A DNA stretch of 64,000 bases from assembly GCA_946480785.1 (NCBI GenBank), contig CAMLLD010000013.1, positions 1 through 64,000 of the forward strand, given 5' to 3'. Within the stretch, counting starts at the first letter, position 1; each line of letters opens with the position of its first letter. Shown piece by piece: positions 34,104-43,867 of this stretch. The position numbers and the translations under genes were made by a program. Under the pieces are notes generated by a model. That model saw nothing but the letters and a program-made list of their open reading frames with translations. It had not been told where the DNA came from and made no database searches. Origin of the DNA: an uncultured Blastocatellia bacterium. Lineage in GTDB: Bacteria; Acidobacteriota; Blastocatellia; Pyrinomonadales; Pyrinomonadaceae.

Positions 34104-37100
34104 TCAAAACTCTGCATAGCCGCCGATGGTGATGAATGCGGCCCAGCCGTAGTTTTGTGGCAAGTTTGGCTGTTGGTTATAAAGCATGTCCAACTGTGCA
34201 CGCCGGAGCGCCTCGACAGTAGGAAGGTGATCCTGCTTGCGATGTTTGTGAAAACTAATCATCAAGTCCGCCGTAGCTGCCGACTCGACGGGCCACAGGC
34301 TGGCAACCACTAAGGGCACACCCGTCATGAAAGGCCTTGCCAACCCGATTGCTCCTTCTCCCCGGTACGCTCGCTCAATGCCAGTCTGACAGGCAGACAA
34401 AATAACAAGACGAGTACGGCTAAATTTCATCTCGTAGATTTCGCTCGCCTGCAGAAATCCCTCCCGCCCGTGATCTGGCTGGTCCTTATCGACTCCATCC
34501 TTTGACAACAGCAGTTTCGACAGCAAAGGCGATCTCTCATCAGGTACCGCGTGCGTCGCGAGATGAACCACGTCAACCTTATTCAGCAAGCGCTCTACGG
34601 CGGGCAAGGTTGCTTCATTACCCAGCAGCGGCCTGGTCGCATAGAGCTCTGAAATTTTTTCCGCCTCGCGACGCGCATCTGGAAGATCTCCGAGGTCTCG
34701 GAACTGCTCGCGATCGAAAGACGGATTACCGACGATCAGCGCCTGCTCCGACTTGTTTGCGCCTAGTTGTTCTGCTTGTTGCGAAGTTTTGATAAAGATG
34801 GTCGCACTGGGCGAAACTTGAAGGGTGTAGTCTTCGATCAAATGCCTGCCGGAAGCCGGCGACACGAGGGCAGCGAAAGGGAGAAAGTTCAGAGTTTTGT
34901 CCGGAACGATACAAAGAAGCCGTTGTTTGTCTAAATACTTTTCAATAGGACCAATCAAGACGTCATAAAGCGCTTTTGCTTTTGCAATCAGATCGTCTCG
35001 GTTATTTGAAGGTCGCGTTAAGGCCTGCAAGTACTCGCCAATCTTTTTATCCAGTTCACCATGTCCGATACTAATGTACTCACTCTGTAAACCATTTCTC
35101 GTCATGACCCACATGACGACTTTGTCGTCCAGCACTGCGTATTCGAGAAGCTGCGTTTTCACCGGTAGCTGCGGTTGGATTTGGCTGTGCGTGAGCGGAG
35201 CACTCGAAGGAGATAGCTTGATTTCCAGGTCGTGACTATTTTGTACGATATGAACACCAATGTTCATCAGATCCCACAGTGATCGGGCGCGATAAGCCTC
35301 CGCATAGTCGAATGCTTTTGCTATGTCTTTCTTCCTGACATACTGAAAATCAACCGCGATGTCGTAGGTGTTTTGGTCTGTATCGAAAAACTTGTCGCGA
35401 TAACTCTCTTCCGCAATCTTCTCCCGGTTCTGCTCGAACCAGTAGAGAACGTCACTAAGCTGTGCTTCAGCCGCCGCATCGTCGTTCAAGGCGAGCAGCG
35501 CAAGTAGTTTTCCCTTGCGAGCACGATACTGATAGACGTCGAGATTGAGTTTGTTATAGAGATCGATCGCCTTGTTGTAGGAGTCGATTGCCTGCTGCTG
35601 TCGTCCTATCTCACGGTCGAGCTGGCCTGACACTAAAGCCGAGTGGGCCATGATGTTTGTCTTCATCCGCTCGTCAGAGATCTGTAGTCCAGCCGCCAAA
35701 GCCTCGTCAGACTTTTTAATCGCCTCGTCGTAATTGCCCAACCGTTCGTAGATCAGCGCCAGCCGGTCATACGAGCGTGAGATTTGCAACGGCAGGCCGG
35801 CCGTCTGAGCCAATCGCAAGGCTTCCTCTTCAAACTGCAGCGCGACGTTTGCTATGCCGAGAAAATAGAAACCGATCGAGGCTTCGTGGTAGACAGGCCA
35901 CGTCAGCTTCGCATCAGGAGGAAGCTCGTCCGCTACACTCAGCGCACGAAAAATAGCGGCCAGTGATTCACGATAGTTACCCAGAATAAGATGAACACTT
36001 GCCTGCGACTGGAGGCAACGAACGGCATTTGCGCGGTCCTGAATCTGCTCGGACACAGCCAGCGACTGCTTCGCCCGCTCAATAACTTTCGAGTACTCGT
36101 TCCTCGCGCTTAGCCCATCGGCAGTCGCCAATAAAGACTGAGCTTGAAGTGATCGGTAATTCTTTGCCTCGAAAACCGCTGCCAAACGTTCGAAAGTTTC
36201 AATGCTGATATCGGGCTCTTGCAGGCGGAGATGGCAGTAGCCGATCCATGCGTCAGCGAAGAGTTTCTCGCCGTCATCAGACGCTTTTTCAAACAGCTCC
36301 CTCGCCTTTGAAAAGAGCTCAATAGCTTGTTTGTATTCAGTGCGGTTGTAGAGCGTCACGGCTGATTTCATTAATGCGCGTGACTGCCTCAGGGTTTCTC
36401 GCCGCGTCGGGGTGGCTGATTTGTAGACCTGCGCCAGATCCTGAGTAAATCGATCCTGGATCCTTTCATCCTCGATCTTCCCGGCGTATGAAAGCATCTG
36501 TTGCTTTTCGTTCGCTTCAGCCTCACTACCGCTGAACATCGAGTTCAAAAGATCATCGATCAATCTTTGGACAATCGCGTTCCCCGTCCGGGCCCGACTC
36601 AAACTGAGTGCTGTCCAGGCGGCATCATCGTTCTGATTTTTATAAGCGGTGAGGAAATCGTTGAACAGTTGTTCTTGTGTACCGGAGGTTTTGGCTTTTC
36701 GCTCGTCTAGTAGCTTGAGACTTTTACGAGCCTCCTCGGCCCACGACGAAGTCGAATCTCGTTTTAGATACTCCTGCCACGCTGTTTCAGCATCGCGGTA
36801 AAGCGTCAGGTGTTGCTGGGCCAGCGCACGGTTGAAGAGAGGTTCGGGCAGGGTGTTGTCGAGTTCTGAAGCCTTGTTGAAATTTACGACGCTTCGACTC
36901 AGCTCTTCCACGCCTTTACCAAAATCCGGGGCAGGGTCCGTACGTCCTTGATCGAGACTGCGCTTTCCGTCTTCAAGAAAGGCCGCGCCCAGATCGGCGT
37001 ACACCGATGCGTTATTCGGATCAGTTTTCAGTGCGTTTTCAAGCTGTTGGATGGCTTGGTCGAATCTTTCCTGTAGCAGATAGAACTTGCCCAGCGCATG

Positions 37101-37415
37101 GTACGAACGCGAATTTGGGTTATCGAGGATTGCGTCACGCAAATAACGCTCAGCCTGGTCCAATTCGTGAGTATCAACGTGGTCGCTTTCTCTGCCGCGC
37201 ACGCTTGAAAACGGTGCGTAACCCTGGCCTACCAACCGCGCTTCCAGCGGGCGTTGCTGTCGGTAGGCATTGTTCAGTGCCAGCAGACCTTTATCTACGT
37301 CGGATCGATAGAAGAAAACGCGCCAGGTACCAGCGGCCGCGATCAGAATCAGCGCCACAACCGCAGCGCGACGAAGAAGCAAGGGTGAAATCAACTCAGC
37401 GCGACTGGTGCTCAT
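34104..37415 (-). CDS. TPR-CHAT protease-like protein
   Basis: A 1103-residue protein with one N-terminal transmembrane helix (AAVVALILIAAAGTWRVFFY), so most of it is probably periplasmic. Residues about 80-700 are TPR-like helical repeats ('YHALGKFYLLQERFDQAIQQLENALKTDPN', 'SYDRLALIYERLGNYDEAIKKSDEAL'). The C-terminal 330 residues are a CHAT domain: 'LEYAVLDDKVVMWVMTRNG', catalytic His in 'VVHLATHAVPDERSPLL' and Cys in 'LVILSACQTGIERAYRGEGAIGLARPFM'. CHAT is a caspase-like clan CD protease. Start at ATG 37415. Head of the CHAT, Tat-protein, C11 gene run. Confidence 0.9.
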   Translation of the reverse strand: MSTSRAELISPLLLRRAAVVALILIAAAGTWRVFFYRSDVDKGLLALNNAYRQQRPLEARLVGQGYAPFSSVRGRESDHVDTHELDQAERYLRDAILDNPNSRSYHALGKFYLLQERFDQAIQQLENALKTDPNNASVYADLGAAFLEDGKRSLDQGRTDPAPDFGKGVEELSRSVVNFNKASELDNTLPEPLFNRALAQQHLTLYRDAETAWQEYLKRDSTSSWAEEARKSLKLLDERKAKTSGTQEQLFNDFLTAYKNQNDDAAWTALSLSRARTGNAIVQRLIDDLLNSMFSGSEAEANEKQQMLSYAGKIEDERIQDRFTQDLAQVYKSATPTRRETLRQSRALMKSAVTLYNRTEYKQAIELFSKARELFEKASDDGEKLFADAWIGYCHLRLQEPDISIETFERLAAVFEAKNYRSLQAQSLLATADGLSARNEYSKVIERAKQSLAVSEQIQDRANAVRCLQSQASVHLILGNYRESLAAIFRALSVADELPPDAKLTWPVYHEASIGFYFLGIANVALQFEEEALRLAQTAGLPLQISRSYDRLALIYERLGNYDEAIKKSDEALAAGLQISDERMKTNIMAHSALVSGQLDREIGRQQQAIDSYNKAIDLYNKLNLDVYQYRARKGKLLALLALNDDAAAEAQLSDVLYWFEQNREKIAEESYRDKFFDTDQNTYDIAVDFQYVRKKDIAKAFDYAEAYRARSLWDLMNIGVHIVQNSHDLEIKLSPSSAPLTHSQIQPQLPVKTQLLEYAVLDDKVVMWVMTRNGLQSEYISIGHGELDKKIGEYLQALTRPSNNRDDLIAKAKALYDVLIGPIEKYLDKQRLLCIVPDKTLNFLPFAALVSPASGRHLIEDYTLQVSPSATIFIKTSQQAEQLGANKSEQALIVGNPSFDREQFRDLGDLPDARREAEKISELYATRPLLGNEATLPAVERLLNKVDVVHLATHAVPDERSPLLSKLLLSKDGVDKDQPDHGREGFLQASEIYEMKFSRTRLVILSACQTGIERAYRGEGAIGLARPFMTGVPLVVASLWPVESAATADLMISFHKHRKQDHLPTVEALRRAQLDMLYNQQPNLPQNYGWAAFITIGGYAEF

Positions 37416-37575
37416 TAGCAGCAACGTCTTCTGGAGCAGAATGTACTCCGAATCTTAGCGACCCGTAAATGAACATTCGCCACGAGTATCCATCCCCAAT
37501 CGTCACGGAAATCCACCCACTCGTCATAAGCGGGTTGCGCCTCGCCGTTAGTTGCTGAAAAATACCAGCAGCACA

Positions 37576-38673
37576 ATGAGCCCCAACAGCCTGATGAAGA
37601 AGTATTGGAAAGTAACTTGTGCGATTGTAGGCTGCTGGTTCTTTCTGGCGCTACTCTTCACGCCGCAAACGTATCTCACGAACCTGCGCTCGCCCACTCC
37701 GCTCACGTGGATCGGCGCGTTCCTTGCGACGTTGCTGCTGTTTGAAGTCTGGGCTGTGCTCACGCCGCTCGTGCTGTGGCTCGGCAGACGATTCCCTTTA
37801 GAACGCAGAAGGCTATTGCGCAACCTCGCGATCCATTTATTGCTGAGCGCACCCGTAGCGCTCGCGCACATCGTGCTGCTCCAACTCGTCACCGGCCTCT
37901 TGCTAACGTGGTCTCATTCGTACCAGCCGCCCGTGCCGATCGCGGCGCTGCTCGTGGGCTTAGGCGCGACGGACATCATGGTTTATTGGGGCATCGTTGC
38001 CGTCAGCCACGCCGTCAACTACTTTCGCAAATACCAGGAGCGCGAGTTCCGTTTGGCCCAGGCCCAACTCCAGGCGCTTAGGATGCAATTGCAGCCACAC
38101 TTTCTTTTCAACACGCTCAACGCGATTGCCGAGCTCGTCTACAGCGATCCGCAAGCCGCCGATCGTTGCATCCTGTCGATGAGCGAGTTGCTGCGCTTCT
38201 CGCTCGAGAGTCACCGCACGCAGGAAGTCGCGTTGAAGGAAGAGATCGACTTTCTCGAAAAGTATCTGACGATCCAGAAGATTCTGATGCGCGATCGTTT
38301 GCGCGTGCGGCTGAACGTCGAGCCTGAAACTCTCGACGCGTCAGTTCCGAATATGCTCCTGCAGCCGCTCGTGGAGAACGCGATCAAGCACGGCATCGCG
38401 CCGCGACCGGAAGGAGGAAATATCGAAGTTTACGCGCGGCGTCTCGACGGCAAGCTTTACGTCGAGATCACCGACGACGGATTGGGAATGCACGAACAAC
38501 AGAACGGCAACGGCGTTGGCTTGGTCAACACGCGAGAACGTTTGAAACATTTGTACGGCCACGCGCAGGATTTCAATTTGAGCAGCTTTCCGGGTCGCGG
38601 CGTGACGATCCGCATTACTCTTCCCTTCCGCGAAGCGGCGAACAAAACGAATGATACGAACCCTGATTATTGA
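37576..38673 (+). CDS. LytS/YehU-type sensor histidine kinase
   Basis: A 365-residue protein with four to five N-terminal transmembrane helices (VTCAIVGCWFFLALLF; WIGAFLATLLLFEVWAVLTPLVLWL; LAIHLLLSAPVALAHIVLL; PIAALLVGLGATDIMVYWGIVAV). The His_kinase domain contains the phospho-accepting His in 'QLQPHFLFNTLNAIAELV'; the ATP-binding domain has 'LLQPLVENAIKHG', 'VEITDDGLGM' and 'GVGLVNTRERLKHLYG'. The signal is unknown. ATG 37576 chosen; a TTG lies 24 bases upstream. Its 3' end overlaps the response regulator by 23 bases, a clear coupled pair. Confidence 0.92.
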   Translation: MSPNSLMKKYWKVTCAIVGCWFFLALLFTPQTYLTNLRSPTPLTWIGAFLATLLLFEVWAVLTPLVLWLGRRFPLERRRLLRNLAIHLLLSAPVALAHIVLLQLVTGLLLTWSHSYQPPVPIAALLVGLGATDIMVYWGIVAVSHAVNYFRKYQEREFRLAQAQLQALRMQLQPHFLFNTLNAIAELVYSDPQAADRCILSMSELLRFSLESHRTQEVALKEEIDFLEKYLTIQKILMRDRLRVRLNVEPETLDASVPNMLLQPLVENAIKHGIAPRPEGGNIEVYARRLDGKLYVEITDDGLGMHEQQNGNGVGLVNTRERLKHLYGHAQDFNLSSFPGRGVTIRITLPFREAANKTNDTNPDY

Positions 38674-39415
38674 CGACGTGCAGCTCGCACGCGAACGGCT
38701 CAAACGCTGCCTCAGCGCCGAGCCAGAGATCGAGATTGTCGGCGAGTGCGACAACGGAACCTCTGCCGTTGTGTCCATCCGTGACGTGTCACCCGATCTG
38801 ATCTTTCTCGACGTGCAGATGCCCGCGCTTGACGGTTTCGGTGTGTTGGAGGCGTTGAAAGGGGAGCGCACGCCGGCGGTGATCTTCGTCACCGCCTACA
38901 ACGAATACGCGATCCAGGCTTTCGAAGTGAATGCGCTCGATTACCTGCTCAAGCCTGTGGACTGCGCTCGTCTCAGCAAAGCCGTCGAGCGCGCGAAAGT
39001 TCAGCTCGCGAAACCGGCGCCCGGTGACGATCTCGACAATCGTTTCCGCGCGATGCTCGAAGACATCAAAGGGGGCTCGAAGTTCCTAAAACGATTAACG
39101 ATCAAACTGACCGGCCACACCATCTTGCTGCCCGTCGATGAGATCGATTGGATTGAGAGTTACGGAAACTACCTGAAGGTGCACGCCGGGCGCGAGTCAC
39201 ATTTGCTGCGCGGCACGATGCAGTCGCTCGAGACGAAACTCGATCCGGAGAAGTTCGTCCGCGTGCATCGCTCGATAATCGTCAACCTCGAAAAGATCAA
39301 ACAGATCTATCCGCGCTCCAACGGCGATCAGGATCTCGTGCTTCACGACGGACAGCAGCTCATGCTGAGTCGCAAATACCGCGACCGGTTCTTCGCCGCT
39401 CTCGGAGATCTGTAA
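38651..39415 (+). CDS. LytTR-type response regulator
   Basis: A 254-residue protein. The N-terminal receiver domain has 'TLIIDDVQLARERLK' and the phosphorylated Asp in 'PDLIFLDVQMPALDGFGVL', with 'VIFVTAYNEYAIQAFEVNALDYLLKPV' at its end. The C-terminal LytTR DNA-binding domain (about 150-250) shows 'TILLPVDEIDWIESYGNYLKVHAG' and 'FVRVHRSIIVNLEKIKQIYP'. It is phosphorylated by the overlapping histidine kinase and activates target promoters; no binding repeat was identified nearby. Confidence 0.94.
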   Translation: MIRTLIIDDVQLARERLKRCLSAEPEIEIVGECDNGTSAVVSIRDVSPDLIFLDVQMPALDGFGVLEALKGERTPAVIFVTAYNEYAIQAFEVNALDYLLKPVDCARLSKAVERAKVQLAKPAPGDDLDNRFRAMLEDIKGGSKFLKRLTIKLTGHTILLPVDEIDWIESYGNYLKVHAGRESHLLRGTMQSLETKLDPEKFVRVHRSIIVNLEKIKQIYPRSNGDQDLVLHDGQQLMLSRKYRDRFFAALGDL

Positions 39416-39521
39416 ACGACCCGCTTTCCTCGTCTGGAAGAAACAACGGCACAGCACACCTCAAGCACTTCTCATCACAATTGACTGGCTGCGCGTCATA
39501 ACCTCTGTAAACTCACGCCCC

Positions 39522-41459
39522 ATGAAATTAACGCTACTGCCAAATAAACCTTCTGCTTCCGTCGCCGACTACCTGGCCCTGCTCTTCGCGCTTATCACCC
39601 TCGGCACAACCATCTTCCATATCGCGTCCGGCACGCCCAAGATCCAGAACGCGCAGCAAAACGCCGGGTCACAGCCCGTCGCTTTCGTCAACGTCAACGT
39701 CATTCCGTTTGATCGCGAACGAATCTTTCCCGAACAGACGGTCATCGTACGTGACGGTCGCATTGCGACGATTGGTCCTGCCAACACGGTCAAAGTGCCG
39801 GATGGCGCGCTGAAGATTGACGGTCGTGGCAAGTACCTGATGCCGGGCCTCGCGGACATGCACGTGCATCTCTATCCCGGCGCAGGACGTCAGGACGATC
39901 TGGCGAGTCAGCAGTTGCAACTGTTTCTCGCAAACGGCGTGACGACCGTTCGAAACATGATCGGCAAACCCGAACATCTCGTGTTGCGCGACCGCGTAGC
40001 GAAGGGCGAACTGCTTGGTCCAACCATTTACACCGCGGGGCCGCCGATGCTCGGCAACACTGTGCCGACGCCGGAAGACGCCGAGCGCGCGGTGACCGAA
40101 CAGAAAAAGGCTGGTTACGACTTCATTAAGGTTCACGAAGGCTTATCACCGGAGACTTACGCCGCGATCGTGACGACGGCGAAACGCGTCGGGATTCCGT
40201 TCGCCGGACACGTCACGGCGACAGTCGGACTCAAACGCGCTCTGGAAGCGCGACAAACATCCATCGAGCACCTGGACGGCTACCTGCAAGCAATGGTCGC
40301 GGACAATTCGCCCGTCGCGCCCGGACCATCACAGATCGTGGTTGGACCAGTGCTCGAACACATCGACGAAAGCAAGATCCCCGCGCTCGCTGCTGCCACA
40401 CGCAAAGCCGGCGTGTGGAACGATCCGACACTCACGCTTTTCAAACTGATCGTCTCCGACGCGAAACCCGAAGAGCTTTCGCAGTGGCCTGAGTTGCAAT
40501 ACGTCCCTGCGGGGATGCGTGAATCGTTCACGAAGCAGAAGCTGTCCACTGCGAACATCGAGGCGTCGCTCAGCGAGCGTCAACGTTACATCGCGCTGCG
40601 CAACAAGATGTTCGCCGCGCTGCATGCGGCGGGCGCGAAGTTGCTCGTTGGTCCAGATTCGCCGCAGTTCTTTCTCGTCCCCGGCTTCGCCACGCACAGA
40701 GAAATACAAAGCTTCGTCGACGCCGGCTTGACGCCTTACGAAGCAATCGAAGCGGCCACGCGCAATCCGGCCGAATACTTTGCGGAAGTCATGAAAACGC
40801 CGCGCGACTTCGGCACGGTGGAAGTGGGCATGCGCGCCGACCTGCTGCTGCTAGATGCGAACCCGCTGGAGTCTGTCGCTAATCTTTCGAAGCGCGCAGG
40901 CGTGATGGTGCGCGGGCGTTGGTTGCCGGCAAGCGAGCTGAGCAAGATGCTCGAGCACATCGCGGCACTCAATCGCACGACCTCGACGGTCTCATCTATT
41001 AGCCCCGCTACGTCAAGTTCAACTTCGGCCAAAGTCGATTTCAGCGGCACGTGGATACTCGACAAGAACAACAGCGAAGGACTGCCGCCGGGTATGGACC
41101 AGACGATGACCGTCATGCAGACCGGCGACAAACTCTCGCTGGAAACGAAGTTGGTTACCGACGAGGGCGAGCGCGTCGTTCCCGACAGCTACGTGCTTGA
41201 CGGCAAAGAGGTGGAGTTCGCGCCCAAAGCGCCCAACGGGCAGACAGGCAAGGGCAAGCGCACGGCGAAATGGTCGGCTGACGGGAACGGCATCGAGGTC
41301 AATGAGACCGCAACCTTTTTTGGTCCTGACGGGCAGGTCGATATACACACGACGCGCGTTTGGACTCTGGCCTCTGACGGCAAGACGCTGAAGATCGAGT
41401 TAACCGTGGAAGGCCCGAACGGCAAGCAGCAGGTCAAACGCACGTTTATCCGGAAGTGA
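39522..41459 (+). CDS. Secreted amidohydrolase family protein with C-terminal beta domain
   Basis: A 645-residue protein with an N-terminal hydrophobic signal or anchor. The amidohydrolase TIM barrel shows metal ligands 'GLADMHVHLYPGAG' (H-x-H), 'FAGHVTATVGL', 'TSIEHLDGYLQ' and 'LVGPDSPQFF'; 'FGTVEVGMRADLLLLDANPLESV' closes the barrel and beta-sandwich. Such enzymes (imidazolonepropionase/prolidase-like) hydrolyse cyclic amides or dipeptides; substrate unknown. After a Ser/Thr-rich linker, residues about 505-645 are an independent lipocalin-like beta domain ('VDFSGTWILDKNNSEG', 'WTLASDGKTLKIELTVEGPNG'). Confidence 0.88.
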   Translation: MKLTLLPNKPSASVADYLALLFALITLGTTIFHIASGTPKIQNAQQNAGSQPVAFVNVNVIPFDRERIFPEQTVIVRDGRIATIGPANTVKVPDGALKIDGRGKYLMPGLADMHVHLYPGAGRQDDLASQQLQLFLANGVTTVRNMIGKPEHLVLRDRVAKGELLGPTIYTAGPPMLGNTVPTPEDAERAVTEQKKAGYDFIKVHEGLSPETYAAIVTTAKRVGIPFAGHVTATVGLKRALEARQTSIEHLDGYLQAMVADNSPVAPGPSQIVVGPVLEHIDESKIPALAAATRKAGVWNDPTLTLFKLIVSDAKPEELSQWPELQYVPAGMRESFTKQKLSTANIEASLSERQRYIALRNKMFAALHAAGAKLLVGPDSPQFFLVPGFATHREIQSFVDAGLTPYEAIEAATRNPAEYFAEVMKTPRDFGTVEVGMRADLLLLDANPLESVANLSKRAGVMVRGRWLPASELSKMLEHIAALNRTTSTVSSISPATSSSTSAKVDFSGTWILDKNNSEGLPPGMDQTMTVMQTGDKLSLETKLVTDEGERVVPDSYVLDGKEVEFAPKAPNGQTGKGKRTAKWSADGNGIEVNETATFFGPDGQVDIHTTRVWTLASDGKTLKIELTVEGPNGKQQVKRTFIRK

Positions 41460-41506
41460 CTTGTGTGGTGGCAGAACAACAGTCGCTGTGATCCGGCAAA
41501 CTGTTA

Positions 41507-42061
41507 TCACTTCACACGGGTGTCGATGGCGATCCAGTTCACTTCCCACGTCTTGCGGCCGTCGTCCGAGAACGATTGCTCGAAGCGATACTGGTCGTCG
41601 GCGATCTTCGTGATGATGAAGCGCACGACAATCGGTCGCCCATTGTACGTGTCGTCGTTATAAAACTCGCCGCGGCCGTCTTTGAACTCACCGATCGCGG
41701 GCGTTGTCATCTGGCCGTCTTTGATGTTCGCGTAGTTGAGGGTCCATTGGTGCGTTTGCGGATTGTACAGACGCAGACTCAGTCCCTCCAGTGGTCCGGC
41801 TGGGCCATTAACTTTCAACTCAACGAGATTGGCACGGCCGTCGAGGACCTTAGTCACCACAGTCGTGCCGTCATACTCCACCCACGTAGTCGATTTGCTC
41901 AGCGGCTTTTGCAAACGCCGCAGGTGCGTCTTCCACGTGCCGATCTCAAAATCGAAATCGTGCTGGCCGTCTCGCCCGGTGTCTCGTTGGCTCGTCTGCA
42001 CCACCGCAAAGCCCTGAAGCGCGATCAAAATGATAGGCAGAAAATATTTAAGCGCTCTCAT
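41507..42061 (-). CDS. Secreted DUF1579-like protein
   Basis: A 184-residue protein with a signal peptide (MRALKYFLPIILIALQGFAV). The mature domain opens 'HDFDFEIGTWKTHLRRLQKPL' and continues with beta strands 'GLSLRLYNPQTHQWTLNYAN' and 'YRFEQSFSDDGRKTWEVNWIAIDT', the pattern of DUF1579 and related lipocalin-like proteins. Start at ATG 42061, which places the signal peptide first; the frame stays open upstream inside the neighbouring gene. It follows the dienelactone hydrolase gene by 13 bases and is probably cotranscribed with it. Confidence 0.8.
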   Translation of the reverse strand: MRALKYFLPIILIALQGFAVVQTSQRDTGRDGQHDFDFEIGTWKTHLRRLQKPLSKSTTWVEYDGTTVVTKVLDGRANLVELKVNGPAGPLEGLSLRLYNPQTHQWTLNYANIKDGQMTTPAIGEFKDGRGEFYNDDTYNGRPIVVRFIITKIADDQYRFEQSFSDDGRKTWEVNWIAIDTRVK

Positions 42062-42074
42062 CGTGGTGTCTTGG

Positions 42075-42962
42075 TTAACGCAGATGCTTGTTGAAAAACT
42101 CGAGCGTGCGCGACCACGCGAGTTTCGCGGCTTCTTCGTCGTAACGCGGCGTCGTGTCGTTGTGAAAGCCGTGTTGTTTGCCGTCGTACATGAAGAGCTG
42201 ATAGACCTTGTTGTTGGCCTTGAGCGCGGCTTCGTATGCAGGAATGCCTTCGTTGACGCGCTGATCGTTCCCCGCATAATGGAGCATCAGCGGTGCCGAG
42301 ATCTTCGGCACGTCTTCCGCCGGCACTTGCCGTCCGTAGAACGCGACACCCGCGTTGAGATCCGCGCCGAGACGCACGGCGAGTTGATTCACCATTCCAC
42401 CGCCGAAACAAAAACCGACCGCGCCGAGTTTGTGCGTCGAGTCAGCGCGCGCTTTTAGCCACTTGGCGGCAGCGACAAAATCTTCCGTCATCTTCGTTGC
42501 GTCGACTTTGCGAAAAGCCTCGGCGCCTTTTTCGTCGTTGCCGGGATAACCGCCGACTGACGTCAGACCGTCGGGAGCGAACGCGATAAAGTTCGCGAGC
42601 GCGAGACGGCGCGCAACGTCTTCGATGTAAGGGTTGAGACCACGATTCTCATGAATGACGAGCACCGCGGGCAGCTTCCCGTTCTTCGCGGGCCGCGCGA
42701 GATAGCCCTTGATCGAGCCGTTGCCTTGTGGAGACTGCACGGTCTCGTTGCTAGTCTTGATGCGTTTGTCGTCGGGTGGAACCTGTTGCGCCCAGGCGTA
42801 GTTGGGCCTGAGGCTTTCGAAAATTGCAGTCACCGTCAGACCACCAACCGCGAACTTCGCGGCGCCATCGAGAAAGTTGCGCCGGCTAATGTCGCCGTGC
42901 TGGTATTCGTGAAAGAGGTCCAACAGCTCCTGCGGATAATCACTCGCGACCTTGCGCTCCAT
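42075..42962 (-). CDS. Dienelactone hydrolase family protein
   Basis: A 295-residue alpha/beta hydrolase. An N-terminal '[29 protein letters not shown]' looks like a Tat signal (S-R-R-N-F-L). The hydrolase domain has '[26 protein letters not shown]', the Cys nucleophile elbow '[20 protein letters not shown]' (G-F-C-F-G), Asp in '[14 protein letters not shown]' and His in '[12 protein letters not shown]'. The family hydrolyses dienelactones and related esters; here it is probably exported. GGGAGA precedes the ATG. Confidence 0.92.
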   Translation of the reverse strand: MERKVASDYPQELLDLFHEYQHGDISRRNFLDGAAKFAVGGLTVTAIFESLRPNYAWAQQVPPDDKRIKTSNETVQSPQGNGSIKGYLARPAKNGKLPAVLVIHENRGLNPYIEDVARRLALANFIAFAPDGLTSVGGYPGNDEKGAEAFRKVDATKMTEDFVAAAKWLKARADSTHKLGAVGFCFGGGMVNQLAVRLGADLNAGVAFYGRQVPAEDVPKISAPLMLHYAGNDQRVNEGIPAYEAALKANNKVYQLFMYDGKQHGFHNDTTPRYDEEAAKLAWSRTLEFFNKHLR

Positions 42963-43080
42963 ATTTCTTCTCCCAAATGAAAATAAATGTGCTATGGTGC
43001 TGACACCCCTTCAACAAGAAGCGGGCCGACTTGTGGTAGCACACAAAGCCGACCCTTGACCTCAACCTTCCAACGAAAGG

Positions 43081-43428
43081 ATGAAGATCATGGCCACTCA
43101 TAGTAGCGCAATCGCGCTTGCAGCAACACCTCACGCACCTGACAACGAAGACAACTCGAGCAAAGACAATGCGTGCAAAGCCAACTCGAGCCAGGACAAC
43201 GCGAGTCAGGAAAAGATCGCAGCACTGGCGGAAAAGATCTTTGCCGCCGGTGAAGAAGCCACGGCGGCTTTGTTCGTGCTTATGGGCACGCTTCAATATT
43301 CACCCGATCCTGTCGCCGCTGCGCACGCCGTGAAGCACCTTGCGTTCACTCGCTGCGGCGAATTCAACGTTCTCGGCATGGTCGACGCCTACGTCGTGAT
43401 GCTCGAACGCGAGCTGCTGGCAACGTGA
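43081..43428 (+). CDS. Small protein of unknown function
   Basis: A 115-residue protein: a low-complexity Asn/Asp/Ser/Lys N-terminal half (residues 20-45) and a helical C-terminal half ('KIAALAEKIFAAGEEATAALFVLMGTLQY', 'LGMVDAYVVMLERELLAT'). No signal peptide or family recognised. GAAAGG precedes ATG 43081; ATG 43090 is an alternative. It is transcribed divergently from the dienelactone hydrolase gene. Confidence 0.65.
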   Translation: MKIMATHSSAIALAATPHAPDNEDNSSKDNACKANSSQDNASQEKIAALAEKIFAAGEEATAALFVLMGTLQYSPDPVAAAHAVKHLAFTRCGEFNVLGMVDAYVVMLERELLAT

Positions 43429-43867
43429 GTTGCTGGCCGCTAGGTTAGGATTTCCGAAACCACAATCAAGATTCGCGGCGCGATAACTGTTTCGCGCCGC
43501 GCCCTAACTATCTTTTGCCGTCCGCTAACTATCTTTCGCGGTCCGATGACTAGCTTTCGCGGCCCGATAACCAGCGAACGCCAGCCGATGACTAGCGGAC
43601 GCGGTCCGATGAGTATCCCACGTCAGGCGCTATCTAGATCCTCACAGATGACAACTGTTCCCCCGCGACCACTATATAGAATCCGGCGGACTCAACTCTG
43701 AGTCCACCAACCACTGATCCGTCCCGCTCCACTGCAAGTTAAGCTTCCGGCGGATCACACAAGCCTTCCCGGATCTCAATTATCATCTGGCCCCGCTAGA
43801 CATTCGCCAGTCGATCCTGTTAACGATCTCGCCGATCTCGTTTATGATCTCGCCGATCCTGCAAAAC
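43429..43867. other. Non-coding stretch with 21-bp tandem repeats
   Basis: No convincing gene. It holds a 21-bp tandem array at 43503-43622 and, just before the RHH gene, a doubled 'gatctcgccgatc' motif (43826-43861). Between these I see nothing I can name. Confidence 0.6.
43503..43622. repeat. 21-bp imperfect tandem repeat, 5-6 copies
   Basis: Units of exactly 21 bp at 43503, 43524, 43545, 43566, 43587 and a partial one at 43608, of the form GATGACTAGCTTTCGCGGCCC. Copies 4-5 carry GCGAACGC/GCGGACGC instead of TTTCGCGG. Confidence 0.8.
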
